Source: Polynucleobacter sp. AP-Capit-er-40B-B4 (lineage in GTDB: Bacteria > Pseudomonadota > Gammaproteobacteria > Burkholderiales > Burkholderiaceae). Taken from it: a DNA stretch of 64,000 bases. The position numbers and the translations under genes were made by a program. The notes under the pieces were generated by a model that saw only the letters and a program-made list of their open reading frames with translations, searched no databases and had not been told where the DNA came from. The DNA lies in assembly GCF_018882245.1 (NCBI RefSeq), contig NZ_JACVOV010000001.1:620001-684000 (forward strand), written 5' to 3'. How positions within the stretch are numbered: the stretch's first letter is position 1; each line of letters starts with the position of its first letter. This document shows, in pieces, positions 55,654 to 64,000 of this stretch.

Positions 55654-56595
55654 CTAAGGTGTTTGCATTAATTGCAGGTACTTATTAAAGCGTTTCTTGC
55701 CAAAGAGCAGAATCCCTAGTTTCTGTACCAATTTTAATCCGCCCCTCGCCTTCGGCAAAGGAACCTGCTCCACCGTGCCACCAGGCGTCTTATCGCAATT
55801 AATCAAGGCTGGGTTAATGAAAATCCGATAGCCCTTTTGACGCAAATCACGATGAAATGGAATGTGGTCAGCGACATCAATACCATCCGCTTGATCATCA
55901 GTACCCGCGTATCTACCGGCTAAAAATGATTCGCGCGTATAGATACCTAAGCCACCAAAAGCAGAATCAACTTCGATCAAATCTGCTCTTGGATCAATGG
56001 GCGACTGTTTACATGTCACCGCAATATTTTGAGCCATGTCATTACCCAGAATATTTTCCAATCGATGCTTTTGCTCCCAGCAATCCATTGGATTCCAATA
56101 AGGGTGACTCAAACCCCAAATGTCGTAATACTCACCTAGTTGATTTGCAGTAATAACATCCCAGGGCTCCTCTACCTCCCAGCATTGGGCAATTTTTGCA
56201 GGAGTGACTAGAGCATTCATACCATCCAAATCGGCCATGGCAATGTAATCAATGTCAGCATATTCTGACTTTGAAGCTACTGCATCAATAATCAGATTTC
56301 TACACAAGGCAATTCGGTCTGTACGCCTTGGATATTGATTGCTTAAATTACCCACACTAACAAATGAGAAGTTTTTAATAACGCCCTGTAGTTCTTCTAA
56401 TTTTTTCGGGGTATCATCACTAGAATCGCTCTCAACTACAAAGCAATGTATTTCCTTGAAGTTACCAAGACTTGCAACTAAGGTTTCAACCTCATTTTGA
56501 ATCGTATGCGCCACATTCCTAATCGGGCCAGCCAGCAAAATTTTGGAGTCGGCAATTGCCTTACGAGCAGGTTTTCGAAACTTAATTAGAGTCAT
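55654..56595 (-). CDS. Putative glycosyltransferase (CAP59/CMT1 mannosyltransferase-like)
   Basis: 313-residue protein with a GT-A-like start: KILLAGPIRNVAHTIQNEVETLVASL, then FVVESDSSDDTPKKLEEL. An acidic D-x-D-like ADLDGMNAL (about 124-132) follows, and late EVDSAFGGLGIYTRESFL and CDKTPGGTVEQ. This arrangement resembles the fungal CMT1/CAP59 alpha-mannosyltransferase group. Its start codon lies only 6 bases from the divergent fucosyltransferase-like gene. No ribosome-binding site is obvious. Sugar specificity is unknown. Confidence 0.65.
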   Translation of the reverse strand: MTLIKFRKPARKAIADSKILLAGPIRNVAHTIQNEVETLVASLGNFKEIHCFVVESDSSDDTPKKLEELQGVIKNFSFVSVGNLSNQYPRRTDRIALCRNLIIDAVASKSEYADIDYIAMADLDGMNALVTPAKIAQCWEVEEPWDVITANQLGEYYDIWGLSHPYWNPMDCWEQKHRLENILGNDMAQNIAVTCKQSPIDPRADLIEVDSAFGGLGIYTRESFLAGRYAGTDDQADGIDVADHIPFHRDLRQKGYRIFINPALINCDKTPGGTVEQVPLPKARGGLKLVQKLGILLFGKKRFNKYLQLMQTP

Positions 56596-56601
56596 ATAAA
56601 A

Positions 56602-57618
56602 ATGTTATTTGCCAATTACTATCAACCTGATAGGGTAAAAAATGCCTCTTTTGAGGAAGTCGATAGACATCATACCTACAACCCCACCTTTACCAATAGA
56701 TTACTGAGATCAGAGTTTCTGAAGCACGGTATTGAATTAAACAATCCAGACGTCAATGAAGGTCGTGAAATTGCTTTTAGTATTTTGCACGATGGCCAAG
56801 CTCTAGACCAAATTTCCGAGCCAAAATACCTGATTGCCACAGAAAACCCCCATATTTGCCCACTGAATAAAGATAGGTCATATTTAAGCCAGTTCAACGG
56901 GGTATTTACCTGGAATACTGACTTTGCAAACCTACCAAATGTCAGCCACGTCTTCATCCCCAATCAGATCAGAAGTCTACCTACACCCTCGTTTTCCGAG
57001 AGACCCATTTTTTCTTGCATTATTAATGCTAATAAAGCATTTCCGAAGGGTCTAGAAAACGATCTCTATCGCGAACGTCTAGAAGTAATCCGATGGTATG
57101 AAACCAATGCTCCTGAATATTTTTCCTTATATGGTTTAGGTTGGGGCAAGCCAGAACCCGCTTTTACTCCTGTCGAGAAAGTAGCTCGGCGAATGAAGCG
57201 CCTGGCAAGTCAGCTCTTTGCATACAAACCTTTTCCGAGTTACGCCGGTGAAGTGCCCGATAAAGAATTGATCTATCGCCAAACGAAATTTGCCTACTGC
57301 TATGAGAACGTAGCTAATTTACCTGATTACATTAGCGAAAAAATATTTGATTGTTTTTTTGGTGGCTGTGTTCCGGTCTATTGGGGCGCCAGCACGATCA
57401 GCCAGCATATTCCAAGCACCTGCTTTATAGACAGAAGAGACTTTAAGAACACCGCTGAAGTTCATCGTTTTTTGATGAATATTGATGAGACTGAATACAC
57501 AAAATACCAAGAGAGTATTCGCGACTTCCTATCAAGCTCAAAGGCAATAGAGTTTGACACAACCAGCTATGTCTCAACAATTATCAGCAAGATTCTCAAA
57601 GATCTGAATCATGCGTAA
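56602..57618 (+). CDS. Glycosyltransferase family 10 (alpha-1,3-fucosyltransferase-like)
   Basis: 338-residue GT-B enzyme predicted to transfer L-fucose from GDP-fucose to an LPS sugar. The C-terminal donor half has the GT10 signature KFAYCYENVANLPDYISEKIFDCFFGGCVPVYWGA, and the N-terminal half includes NGVFTWNTDF. Bacterial members make Lewis-like antigens. gmd and fcl at 8.3-10.4 kb supply its likely donor. It overlaps the following gene by 8 bases. Confidence 0.85.
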   Translation: MLFANYYQPDRVKNASFEEVDRHHTYNPTFTNRLLRSEFLKHGIELNNPDVNEGREIAFSILHDGQALDQISEPKYLIATENPHICPLNKDRSYLSQFNGVFTWNTDFANLPNVSHVFIPNQIRSLPTPSFSERPIFSCIINANKAFPKGLENDLYRERLEVIRWYETNAPEYFSLYGLGWGKPEPAFTPVEKVARRMKRLASQLFAYKPFPSYAGEVPDKELIYRQTKFAYCYENVANLPDYISEKIFDCFFGGCVPVYWGASTISQHIPSTCFIDRRDFKNTAEVHRFLMNIDETEYTKYQESIRDFLSSSKAIEFDTTSYVSTIISKILKDLNHA

Positions 57619-58636
57619 CCGTTACATTCTCGATTACGACAATCCCGACGCTGGCATCGGTCACTCGATGGGCATCCTAAACCGCGCCCTTAAAATCGCT
57701 GATCGTAATCATCTTCAGTTTGCTTACTCAGAGACCCAGCTTGCTAAGTCTCATGAGCAATCATTACGATGGAAGTTCAAGCAGAGTCTACGAAGACTGC
57801 GAGGACGACACACCAATGAAACGCACAATATTGGGAACGACCTCAATGAAATGCTTGACCCTAAAACTCTACTTGCTAGCCGTGAAGACGTTGAGCAAAG
57901 AATTCGGCGTGGAGAAATAAATCTAATAGAGCTACCTGCTTTTGAAATCCATATCCCATCGAATGAGCAAAATGATGAGCTCATTTACAAGTCGGTAGAT
58001 GATTTCATTCAAAGCCATCCTGAGCCTAATATCGCCTTCAAAATCAGTAATAACCGCTTTGGCGACTATGAATACGCCTCTACTAGAGATTGGTTTCTCA
58101 ATGCCTATTCCGAAGCGCGTAAGCAACACCCTATATCACTCACATTTAATCCAAATAAACTGAATATTGCCGTCCATATACGTCGCGGAGATCTGTTACC
58201 AGGCCGTCAGTTTTCAGATCTTTCTTCCAGAATGCTGCCTGATGCTTGGTATTTAGAAATCCTCAATACGATCATTCGCAATACCCAAAAAGATATCGCT
58301 ATTCATATTTTCAGCGAAGGCAATGACGGTAAATACCACTCAGAAAGGGGTACACCGTTTTCCTGGAAATCATATTTTGAAAATACGCCACATGTAGTTC
58401 ATGAACATATTGATAGTGACTTCAAAGGCACATTCCATCACTTATTAAACGCTGATATCCTCATTGGCTCTAAGAGTGGCATGAGTCATTTGGCTGGCAT
58501 GCTGAGTAAACAGACAAAGATCATGCCGAAGATGTGGCACTCCTATAGAGGAGCCAATCAACTGCTAGAAGTATCGAGCTTGCAATCAGAGCTCAATCAA
58601 GAGGAAATTACCAAACATTTAGAGCAATTACTCTAA
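57611..58636 (+). CDS. Fucosyltransferase-superfamily protein with HxRRGD motif
   Basis: 341-residue protein. The N-terminus reads YILDYDNPDAGIGHSMGILNRALKIADRN, a Rossmann-type glycine loop. The middle has NIAVHIRRGDLLPGRQ and ends SGMSHLAGMLSKQT. HxRRGD is shared by NodZ, FUT8, GT11 and O-fucosyltransferases and holds the GDP-fucose arginine. It overlaps the GT10 gene and is probably its partner in fucosylating the O-antigen. The exact GT family is unassigned. Confidence 0.7.
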   Translation: MRNRYILDYDNPDAGIGHSMGILNRALKIADRNHLQFAYSETQLAKSHEQSLRWKFKQSLRRLRGRHTNETHNIGNDLNEMLDPKTLLASREDVEQRIRRGEINLIELPAFEIHIPSNEQNDELIYKSVDDFIQSHPEPNIAFKISNNRFGDYEYASTRDWFLNAYSEARKQHPISLTFNPNKLNIAVHIRRGDLLPGRQFSDLSSRMLPDAWYLEILNTIIRNTQKDIAIHIFSEGNDGKYHSERGTPFSWKSYFENTPHVVHEHIDSDFKGTFHHLLNADILIGSKSGMSHLAGMLSKQTKIMPKMWHSYRGANQLLEVSSLQSELNQEEITKHLEQLL

Positions 58637-58637
58637 G

Positions 58638-59558
58638 CTACCTCACCAAGAGGGTTGCCCAAAGCCCCACCAATAAGCGCTCGAGGCGCGTTAGCGGAGT
58701 CCAGAATCCGTTTCTTCGAAACTGAAAGCGGGCATAAATCTCACAATTTGCTTGCAGAGAAATTCCTTTAAAGCGTTGATTCAAGGCTCGCAATAAACCT
58801 GCGCCCACGGATACTCTCTTGGTCCATGGCAACTGGCGTGGGTAAAAATCCAAAGAGATCCCCAATAGCTCCAGGTACTTTTTCTGCACTTCAATTGTGG
58901 TGATGCGGAACTTATCCAAATGCACTGAGCTTGTTTGAGCTGGATAGCGGCGGTAAGTAATCAAACGCTCTTTGAGATTTAAAAATCGATAGCCAGCAGC
59001 AGCCATCACCACCCATAGGTAGTAATCTTCTGAGGTCAAAATGGTAGTGTCATATTTAAAACGCTTAAATATTTCAGCCTTACCCATCATGGCAGAATTA
59101 CAGAGCCCGCAATATACAGAAAGTAGCGAACGTAAATCGGCATCGGTAAATTTATCTTTAGATTTCTTAATCTTGCCCGAAGCTTCGTCTAGAACCCATT
59201 GCGCACTACCGCAAAGATCACATTCCCCAGCTTCTAAACTACGCAATTGCTTTTCAAGACGGGTACGATCGGCAATATCATCGGCATCCATCAATGCAAT
59301 ATATTGGCCGCTAGCCCTATCAATCATGTCATTACGCGCTCTAACCACTCCGTAATTCTGATCTGAAAGTATCTTCACAATACGAGGATCGTCAAAACTC
59401 TGGATCACTTGCCGCGTATTGTCAGAGGAGCCATCATCAAAAATAATTAGCTCAATATTTTGATGACTTTGATTGAGGATGCTCTCAATTGCCTCAGCGA
59501 TGTATAACTCTGAGTTATACGCGGGCATCAGTACGCTAATTAATGGCTGCTGATTCAT
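58638..59558 (-). CDS. Glycosyltransferase family 2
   Basis: 306-residue inverting GT-A enzyme. VLMPAYNSELYIAEAIESIL, IIFDDGSSDNTRQVIQSF and ALMDADDIADRTRLEKQLRSL give the donor-binding D residues. The C-terminal 60 residues are basic and may touch the membrane. It is convergent with the HxRRGD gene, with one base between them, and overlaps the DUF6492 gene by one base. First-choice role is O-antigen chain building. Confidence 0.9.
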   Translation of the reverse strand: MNQQPLISVLMPAYNSELYIAEAIESILNQSHQNIELIIFDDGSSDNTRQVIQSFDDPRIVKILSDQNYGVVRARNDMIDRASGQYIALMDADDIADRTRLEKQLRSLEAGECDLCGSAQWVLDEASGKIKKSKDKFTDADLRSLLSVYCGLCNSAMMGKAEIFKRFKYDTTILTSEDYYLWVVMAAAGYRFLNLKERLITYRRYPAQTSSVHLDKFRITTIEVQKKYLELLGISLDFYPRQLPWTKRVSVGAGLLRALNQRFKGISLQANCEIYARFQFRRNGFWTPLTRLERLLVGLWATLLVR

Positions 59559-60457
59559 TAAATAAAGCTTTGTAAGTAACGGCCGAATCGTTTCAACTTT
59601 TTCAGCGCTCTGGATGCAAGAGATTTTTGGCTCGCACCGTAGTCCAAACTGAGATCCCAGCTTGACTGATAAATTACACCTAAATAATTTTGCTTGAGCT
59701 TATCTAGCGTCTCACCGCTTCTGCGCAACAAGAAAAAGTGCCAATCATAGTAATAAATCCGAAAGAGTTGCTCTATAGGATGCAATGGGATGGCCTTGAA
59801 ATTTAATAAGGCTTCTAGATACAGCAAGGTCTCCGGATGCTCTGGAGTGCAAATATCCCAGAAGGTAAGCCCCTTAGGCTTGAGATAACTCTCATCAAGG
59901 GAGTTCCATACTTTGGCCGACCAAATAAATGGCGGGCAAGGGCAATAGTAATTAGGCCCAAGACGCCCAAACAACTGCTTCACCCTATCGCCCTCAGCGA
60001 TTAACTGAAGTGGTGCCTTGGCAAAGCCGCGATCAACTGCCAACTGGAAATATTCTTTGTTTTGGTAAATGACCGTGTAGGGATTGCCATCATCAGCCAA
60101 GAAATCAGACTGATAAAAGTTTTTAATAAATAGGCAATCAGAATCCAAACAAACATAGTTCTCGCACAATTCCAGACGCCAGAATTCTGATTTAATAATT
60201 TGCTGAGTCAAGCTCCCCGATTTATCTTTCTCGATTCCCGCTGGTACGCTTGTGTTCGCCTGAATAATTGACTCATCCGAAACCCATTGATAGCCTTCGC
60301 TACCAATTAGCTGAACTAATAAATCATGATCAGCTTGAGGGGTGGAAATATAAAACGGAATGCAATCGCAGTTATATTGAGATATGGACTGCAGTAGGCG
60401 CTTAAGTCGCAAGAAATCTTTGCGATAGGACTTACAGTAAAGAACAATGTCTTTCAA
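59558..60457 (-). CDS. DUF6492 family protein
   Basis: 299-residue cytoplasmic protein. LYCKSYRKDFLRLKRLLQSISQYN at the start, YISTPQADHDLL, LCENYVCLDSDCLFIKNFYQSDF with a D-S-D triad, and CPCPPFIWSAKVWNSL in the middle are features of DUF6492, whose layout suggests GT-A-type glycosyltransferases. It sits between a GT2 and a GT4-like gene, overlapping both by 1 and 4 bases. Enzyme activity is inferred from context. Confidence 0.72.
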   Translation of the reverse strand: MKDIVLYCKSYRKDFLRLKRLLQSISQYNCDCIPFYISTPQADHDLLVQLIGSEGYQWVSDESIIQANTSVPAGIEKDKSGSLTQQIIKSEFWRLELCENYVCLDSDCLFIKNFYQSDFLADDGNPYTVIYQNKEYFQLAVDRGFAKAPLQLIAEGDRVKQLFGRLGPNYYCPCPPFIWSAKVWNSLDESYLKPKGLTFWDICTPEHPETLLYLEALLNFKAIPLHPIEQLFRIYYYDWHFFLLRRSGETLDKLKQNYLGVIYQSSWDLSLDYGASQKSLASRALKKLKRFGRYLQSFI

Positions 60458-61809
60458 GAGACAACCTTTTCTTGAGCAATATGCGAAAGAATACTGCTAA
60501 CTGCCTGATCAACGCCAATTGGCTGCCAAATAGGCTGCAGAAGCAGTTTTTGCTGCCAATCTAACCAAATTCTTTCGAGGGCCATAGCAATCCCCTCCTC
60601 ATCCCCATCAGCGCTTAAATAGGACTTTCGATCCAATAGCATTTGATCTAATTGTGGATTGCGGTGGGTAATGCCCCAAATAGGTCTGCCAGACCAAAGG
60701 TAGTCGTAAAACTTCGAAGGAATGTACTCTGCGCACCATTCATCATTACCGTGGAGCAAAATCAATGCATCAGCTTCTTGCATCTTTTGTGCAACTCGCT
60801 CGCGCCCTGATTTACCACTGACCGGATCACGCTCTAAGCGACCGTGCGCTAATAAAACATCAGAAAAACCATACTGATTAATAGCCGCCACAGATAAAGA
60901 ATCCAAGGGTGCGCCATAGGCGTGAACTCGTAGATGATTTCTAGCGTCAGGATACTTCTGAAACAGCGTATGCGCTGCCCGCAAAACAATCGAGAGCGAT
61001 CTGTCATTTGCCAATGAACCAAAGTGACATAAATTTAAATATTCACCATATTGATGCTGAGACGTCCCCTGCATTTCACCCGGAGGATTGGCGCCAGGCA
61101 TCACTACAAACCCTCTAGCATTACCAGGAGTATTTAAATTCGAATTTCTGACTTTGGCGTAATGGAGCGCTCCATCAGTAAACCACCAGACATAGTCTGA
61201 ATACTTGCAGAGCTGACTTTCTAAATAGTGCCGAAAGCGCGCATCTCGATTTTTGGGTTTCTCAAATCCCTGGTCGTTGGGATTCTTACGAATCACCAAG
61301 GGATCATGTACCTCCGAAATCAAAGGCAGGCCAGTGGCACGCTTTAACCAAACTCCAGCTAAATGTGCTGACCAAGCACTACCAATGGAATAGATCACAT
61401 CCACCTTACCACTGCGAATCAAGAGGTAACCGCGCACAAATGCAGGCAAGGCCCAGGACCACTGGCTCGAATACCCCAGGAGGAGTTTTTCAATACCGAT
61501 AAATGGGGCCAGGAGTATAGAAACGGTGCGTGTCAGGAGCTTGTAAATAAACCCGCGCCCATATTGATTGGCGATCCAATGTCGAAAATCAAACCTAAAG
61601 GCTGCTGGGCCCCAGGCTAAAAACTGCTTATGAGGGAAACGCTCATCTTTTAAGCCAGTAATGGCGCTAAAAACAATCGGCTTAACACCGGCCTCTAAGA
61701 AATAAGGGATCTTATCGGTAATGGTCAAACTAGCTGCCCTACCATCCATGTTGAACGCATGAGATAGAAGAAGCCAGTTTTTCTGTTGCGTAATAGATTT
61801 AGCCTTCAA
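60454..61809 (-). CDS. Glycosyltransferase family 4-like
   Basis: 451-residue GT-B protein. The N-terminal domain has WLLLSHAFNMDGRAASLTITDKIPYF and SVGSAWSAHLAG-like segments, with basic amphipathic stretches. The C-terminal domain includes HFGSLANDRSLSIVLRAA, DALILLHGNDEWCAEYIPSKFYDYLWSGRPIWGITHRNPQ, matching the donor half of GT4 enzymes, with the lysine and proline residues of the nucleotide site. It is the first gene of a three-gene minus-strand unit. Confidence 0.8.
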   Translation of the reverse strand: MKAKSITQQKNWLLLSHAFNMDGRAASLTITDKIPYFLEAGVKPIVFSAITGLKDERFPHKQFLAWGPAAFRFDFRHWIANQYGRGFIYKLLTRTVSILLAPFIGIEKLLLGYSSQWSWALPAFVRGYLLIRSGKVDVIYSIGSAWSAHLAGVWLKRATGLPLISEVHDPLVIRKNPNDQGFEKPKNRDARFRHYLESQLCKYSDYVWWFTDGALHYAKVRNSNLNTPGNARGFVVMPGANPPGEMQGTSQHQYGEYLNLCHFGSLANDRSLSIVLRAAHTLFQKYPDARNHLRVHAYGAPLDSLSVAAINQYGFSDVLLAHGRLERDPVSGKSGRERVAQKMQEADALILLHGNDEWCAEYIPSKFYDYLWSGRPIWGITHRNPQLDQMLLDRKSYLSADGDEEGIAMALERIWLDWQQKLLLQPIWQPIGVDQAVSSILSHIAQEKVVS

Positions 61810-61894
61810 TCAGCACCCTTATATCACCGCTTAAAATCACATTAGTAGCTAGAATTATAGTAGGCTTCCCCTTACACATTAAATATTAAAGTGC

Positions 61895-62818
61895 ATGCAC
61901 AAAATTAAAGACTTCTTTCAGAAATGGCTATTTAAGTTTACCGGGAGCGCGAGCTATATCCTCTTCAAAGATCAGCTCTATAGCAAGAATCCAATTTCAG
62001 TAAAAAATGATCGCGTTCATTATGTTAGACGTTGGTCACTATTACCTATTGATTTAGAGGTCGAAAATCTAGAAGGTGAAGAATTTTATTTATTAATTAT
62101 TCACACAGACAACATTGCCCATTTTTTCCATGACGTTTTCTTCCCCTTTTATCTTGAGTGGAGAAAAAATAAAAAACGGGTCTGCGTCTCCATTAAAGGC
62201 AATTCATTCCAAAGAGAATTTCTAGAATCTATCATTGACCCTAAAGATTTAGTTTTTTTAGATTATGACAAGGCTTATGCATTTTCCAGGCTAGTCGTCA
62301 CTCCTGAAGGTAGAGATTTAAAAATCTATCCCGACTTTCAAGAAATTTGCCGAGAGATTAAAACAATCTGTTTTGCAAAACACGGTATTTCTGAGATACG
62401 AAATAAAAACCTGATCTATGGCAGAAACGAGCTCAGCCGCAAGAATCTACTCAATATCGACCAGGAATTTTTAAAGGCAAACCATATTGATCAGATCTTC
62501 TTATCTAAACTCAGTTTCAAAGACTATCTTCAGACGCTGGCAAATGCTCAGACCTTTACCTACATGGTAGGTGCTGGCGTATTTAACCTGCTTTTTTTAA
62601 ACGACGACGTTAAAGTCTTAGAAATAAACCCTTATCGGAATAATTCTTGGGCTCAAATGTTTGGCCTATCAACGCTCTGTGATTTCAATGTAGTCATTAG
62701 CAACAATCTAGAGCACTCTGCTGCTGCCGCTCAAGATGAGTTAATACTAGATAGTCATGTGAATTTTGATGAGCAAATTGCGGCGGAAATTACTAAATTA
62801 ATTTCCAGCCACAATTGA
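61895..62818 (+). CDS. GT61-like glycosyltransferase (DUF563 type)
   Basis: 307-residue protein. [23 protein letters not shown] resembles the GT61 acceptor region with its N-x-x-H-x-x-x-D/F signature. [27 protein letters not shown] corresponds to the usual G-x-H-G-x-x-x-x-x-F loop, here with the histidine replaced. Unlike its neighbours the gene is AT-rich, which hints at lateral origin. Its last 21 bases overlap the 3' end of pyrB on the opposite strand. Confidence 0.6.
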   Translation: MHKIKDFFQKWLFKFTGSASYILFKDQLYSKNPISVKNDRVHYVRRWSLLPIDLEVENLEGEEFYLLIIHTDNIAHFFHDVFFPFYLEWRKNKKRVCVSIKGNSFQREFLESIIDPKDLVFLDYDKAYAFSRLVVTPEGRDLKIYPDFQEICREIKTICFAKHGISEIRNKNLIYGRNELSRKNLLNIDQEFLKANHIDQIFLSKLSFKDYLQTLANAQTFTYMVGAGVFNLLFLNDDVKVLEINPYRNNSWAQMFGLSTLCDFNVVISNNLEHSAAAAQDELILDSHVNFDEQIAAEITKLISSHN

Positions 62819-63769
62819 CATCACTGCCATACGCACTGCAATACCAAAGGTCACTTGATTCAAGATGACCGATTGCGGGCCATCAGCCACCGCTGAGTCG
62901 ATCTCTACACCACGATTCATGGGGCCCGGATGCATCACGATGGCATCAGACTTGGCGAGAGCTAAGCGAGCCGGTGTTAAGCCGTACTGTTTAAAAAATG
63001 CATCTCCCTCGGGAACTTGACCAGCCTCCATGCGCTCTTTCTGAATACGCAGGGTCATCACAACATCAACATCTTTTAAACCCTCTTCCATGCTGTGGAA
63101 GACCTTAACACCCAACATATCCAAATCACTTGGTAATAAGCTTTCTGGGCCAATAGCACGGATGTCTTCGCAACCCAAAGTGGTTAAAGCATGAATATTC
63201 GACTTTGCTACACGACTGTGAACAATATCACCCACAATTGCCACTTTTAAACCTTTGAAGCTTTGCTTGAAGTGGCGCATCGTATACATATCCAGTAAAC
63301 CTTGGGTAGGATGCTGATGACTACCATCGCCAGCATTCACCACATGCACATGTGCTGGTACGTGGTTAGCAATTTCAATTGGCGCTCTAGATACGCTATG
63401 ACGAACAACAAAAATATCTGCCTGCATCGCAACCAAGTTATCAATGGTATCGAGGAGGCTTTCTCCTTTTGCAGTTGATGATGTAGAAATATCTAAATTA
63501 ATGACGTCTGCCGATAAACGCTTGGCAGCGATCTCAAAAGTTGTTCTAGTGCGAGTAGAGTTCTCGAAGAAGAGATTAAATACACTTTTACCCCTTAACA
63601 ATGGAACCTTCTTAACCTCACGTGATGGATCGGTAACGCTGACAAACTGCTGGGCCGTATCCAGAATATGAACAATTTGTTCTTTAGGAAGTCCTTCTAG
63701 GGTTAAAAGATGTGTAAGCTCTCCGGCAGCATTAAATTGATTCACTGGCTGATATATCGAACTCATCAC
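62798..63769 (-). CDS. pyrB: Aspartate carbamoyltransferase catalytic subunit
   Basis: Second step of pyrimidine synthesis, joining carbamoyl phosphate to aspartate. The 323-residue enzyme has [36 protein letters not shown] and [12 protein letters not shown], all canonical. A regulatory PyrI subunit is not visible. The ATGA overlap with pyrR fits co-transcription and pyrimidine control. Length is normal. Confidence 0.97.
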   Translation of the reverse strand: MMSSIYQPVNQFNAAGELTHLLTLEGLPKEQIVHILDTAQQFVSVTDPSREVKKVPLLRGKSVFNLFFENSTRTRTTFEIAAKRLSADVINLDISTSSTAKGESLLDTIDNLVAMQADIFVVRHSVSRAPIEIANHVPAHVHVVNAGDGSHQHPTQGLLDMYTMRHFKQSFKGLKVAIVGDIVHSRVAKSNIHALTTLGCEDIRAIGPESLLPSDLDMLGVKVFHSMEEGLKDVDVVMTLRIQKERMEAGQVPEGDAFFKQYGLTPARLALAKSDAIVMHPGPMNRGVEIDSAVADGPQSVILNQVTFGIAVRMAVMSIVAGN

Positions 63770-64000
63770 TCACGCTCCTCTAGTACGAAACTGAACTTCC
63801 CAGCTGTATCTTTTTCTAAAACCAGAATTTGGTGATCTGGAACACTTACCTCTTCACCAACAAAATTGGCGCACACAGGAAGCTCTCGGTTACCACGATC
63901 AGCCAAGACCATTAACTCCACCTGTGCTGGTCTACCAAAATCAAACAACTCATTTAGGGCGGCTCTAACAGTTCTACCAGTTAACAGAACATCATCAATC
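63766..64000 (-). CDS. pyrR: Bifunctional pyr regulator/uracil phosphoribosyltransferase PyrR (3' part)
   Basis: Only the C-terminal 77 codons are in the window; the start lies beyond 64000. The segment [36 protein letters not shown] is the PRPP-binding region typical of PyrR. PyrR proteins control pyrimidine genes and can make UMP from uracil; in proteobacteria the regulatory mode is less clear. It overlaps pyrB by 4 bases. Confidence 0.92.
   Translation of the reverse strand, partial: IDDVLLTGRTVRAALNELFDFGRPAQVELMVLADRGNRELPVCANFVGEEVSVPDHQILVLEKDTAGKFSFVLEERE

Noticed and set aside
59041..59355. 104-codon plus-strand ORF inside the GT2 gene
   Set aside because: It is an antisense shadow of a well-supported glycosyltransferase; no ribosome-binding site or family is visible.

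Overview
The window reads as chromosomal DNA of a freshwater betaproteobacterium of the order Burkholderiales, most consistent with Polynucleobacter. This is inferred from moderate GC, tight gene packing, the block nrdR-glyA-tolQRAB-pal-cpoB-queC, and the protein types. I found no rRNA, tRNA, CRISPR array, insertion sequence or phage module.

Region 1 (1-13.1 kb) is a surface-polysaccharide locus, almost all on the minus strand. It holds three tandem GT9 glycosyltransferases, a GT4 transferase, a Wzx-type flippase, galE, an O-antigen-ligase-like protein, the GDP-L-fucose genes fcl and gmd, and manC. A DUF5672 protein and a 48-codon ORF follow on the plus strand.

Region 2 (13.1-24.1 kb) is housekeeping mixed with accessory genes: an HPP membrane protein, a HiPIP, two lipoproteins, folE, MAPEG, plsY, a MazF-like toxin pair, xerD, a YajQ-family gene, a GSU2403-type nucleotidyltransferase, murB, a YefM/YoeB pair and xseA. 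A gene-poor stretch at 18.2-18.7 kb carries two matching palindromes and looks like the scar of a lost autoregulated locus.

Region 3 (24.4-38.6 kb) holds exbB/exbD-lpxK-Trm112-kdsB-adk, a second GDP-mannose dehydratase, a decayed toxin-antitoxin locus next to an intact HigBA pair, nrdR and glyA, the complete Tol-Pal operon with queC, and a RelBE-like pair.

Region 4 (38.6-50.9 kb) contains the riboflavin genes in two divergent units. One is minor pilins-ribD-ribE on the minus strand; the other is ribB(A)-ribH-nusB on the plus strand. The RibBA C-terminal domain lacks the zinc cysteines of GTP cyclohydrolase II, and its leader holds an unexplained stem-loop. Then come gabD, trmB, a UDP-glucuronate decarboxylase, a DUF2721 protein, uppP and a TolC-family protein.

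Region 5 (50.9-62.8 kb) is a second LPS locus: waaC, the dTDP-L-rhamnose genes rfbC/A/D/B, and seven diverse transferases or sugar-related proteins. Two adjacent ones look like fucosyltransferases, which fits the GDP-fucose genes of region 1. The window closes with pyrB and a partial pyrR.

Taken together, the window can make GDP-mannose, GDP-L-fucose, dTDP-L-rhamnose, UDP-galactose and probably UDP-xylose. It also encodes lipid A/Kdo steps (lpxK, kdsB), the undecaprenyl phosphate recycler, a flippase and a ligase, which is most of an O-antigen pathway. No single clearly new large system is proven. The best leads are the palindrome that overlaps the start region of the GSU2403-type gene, the twin palindromes at 18.3 kb, the ribBA leader hairpin, the DnaA/FNR motif cluster at 24.2-24.4 kb, and the frameshifted antitoxin at 29.5-29.8 kb.
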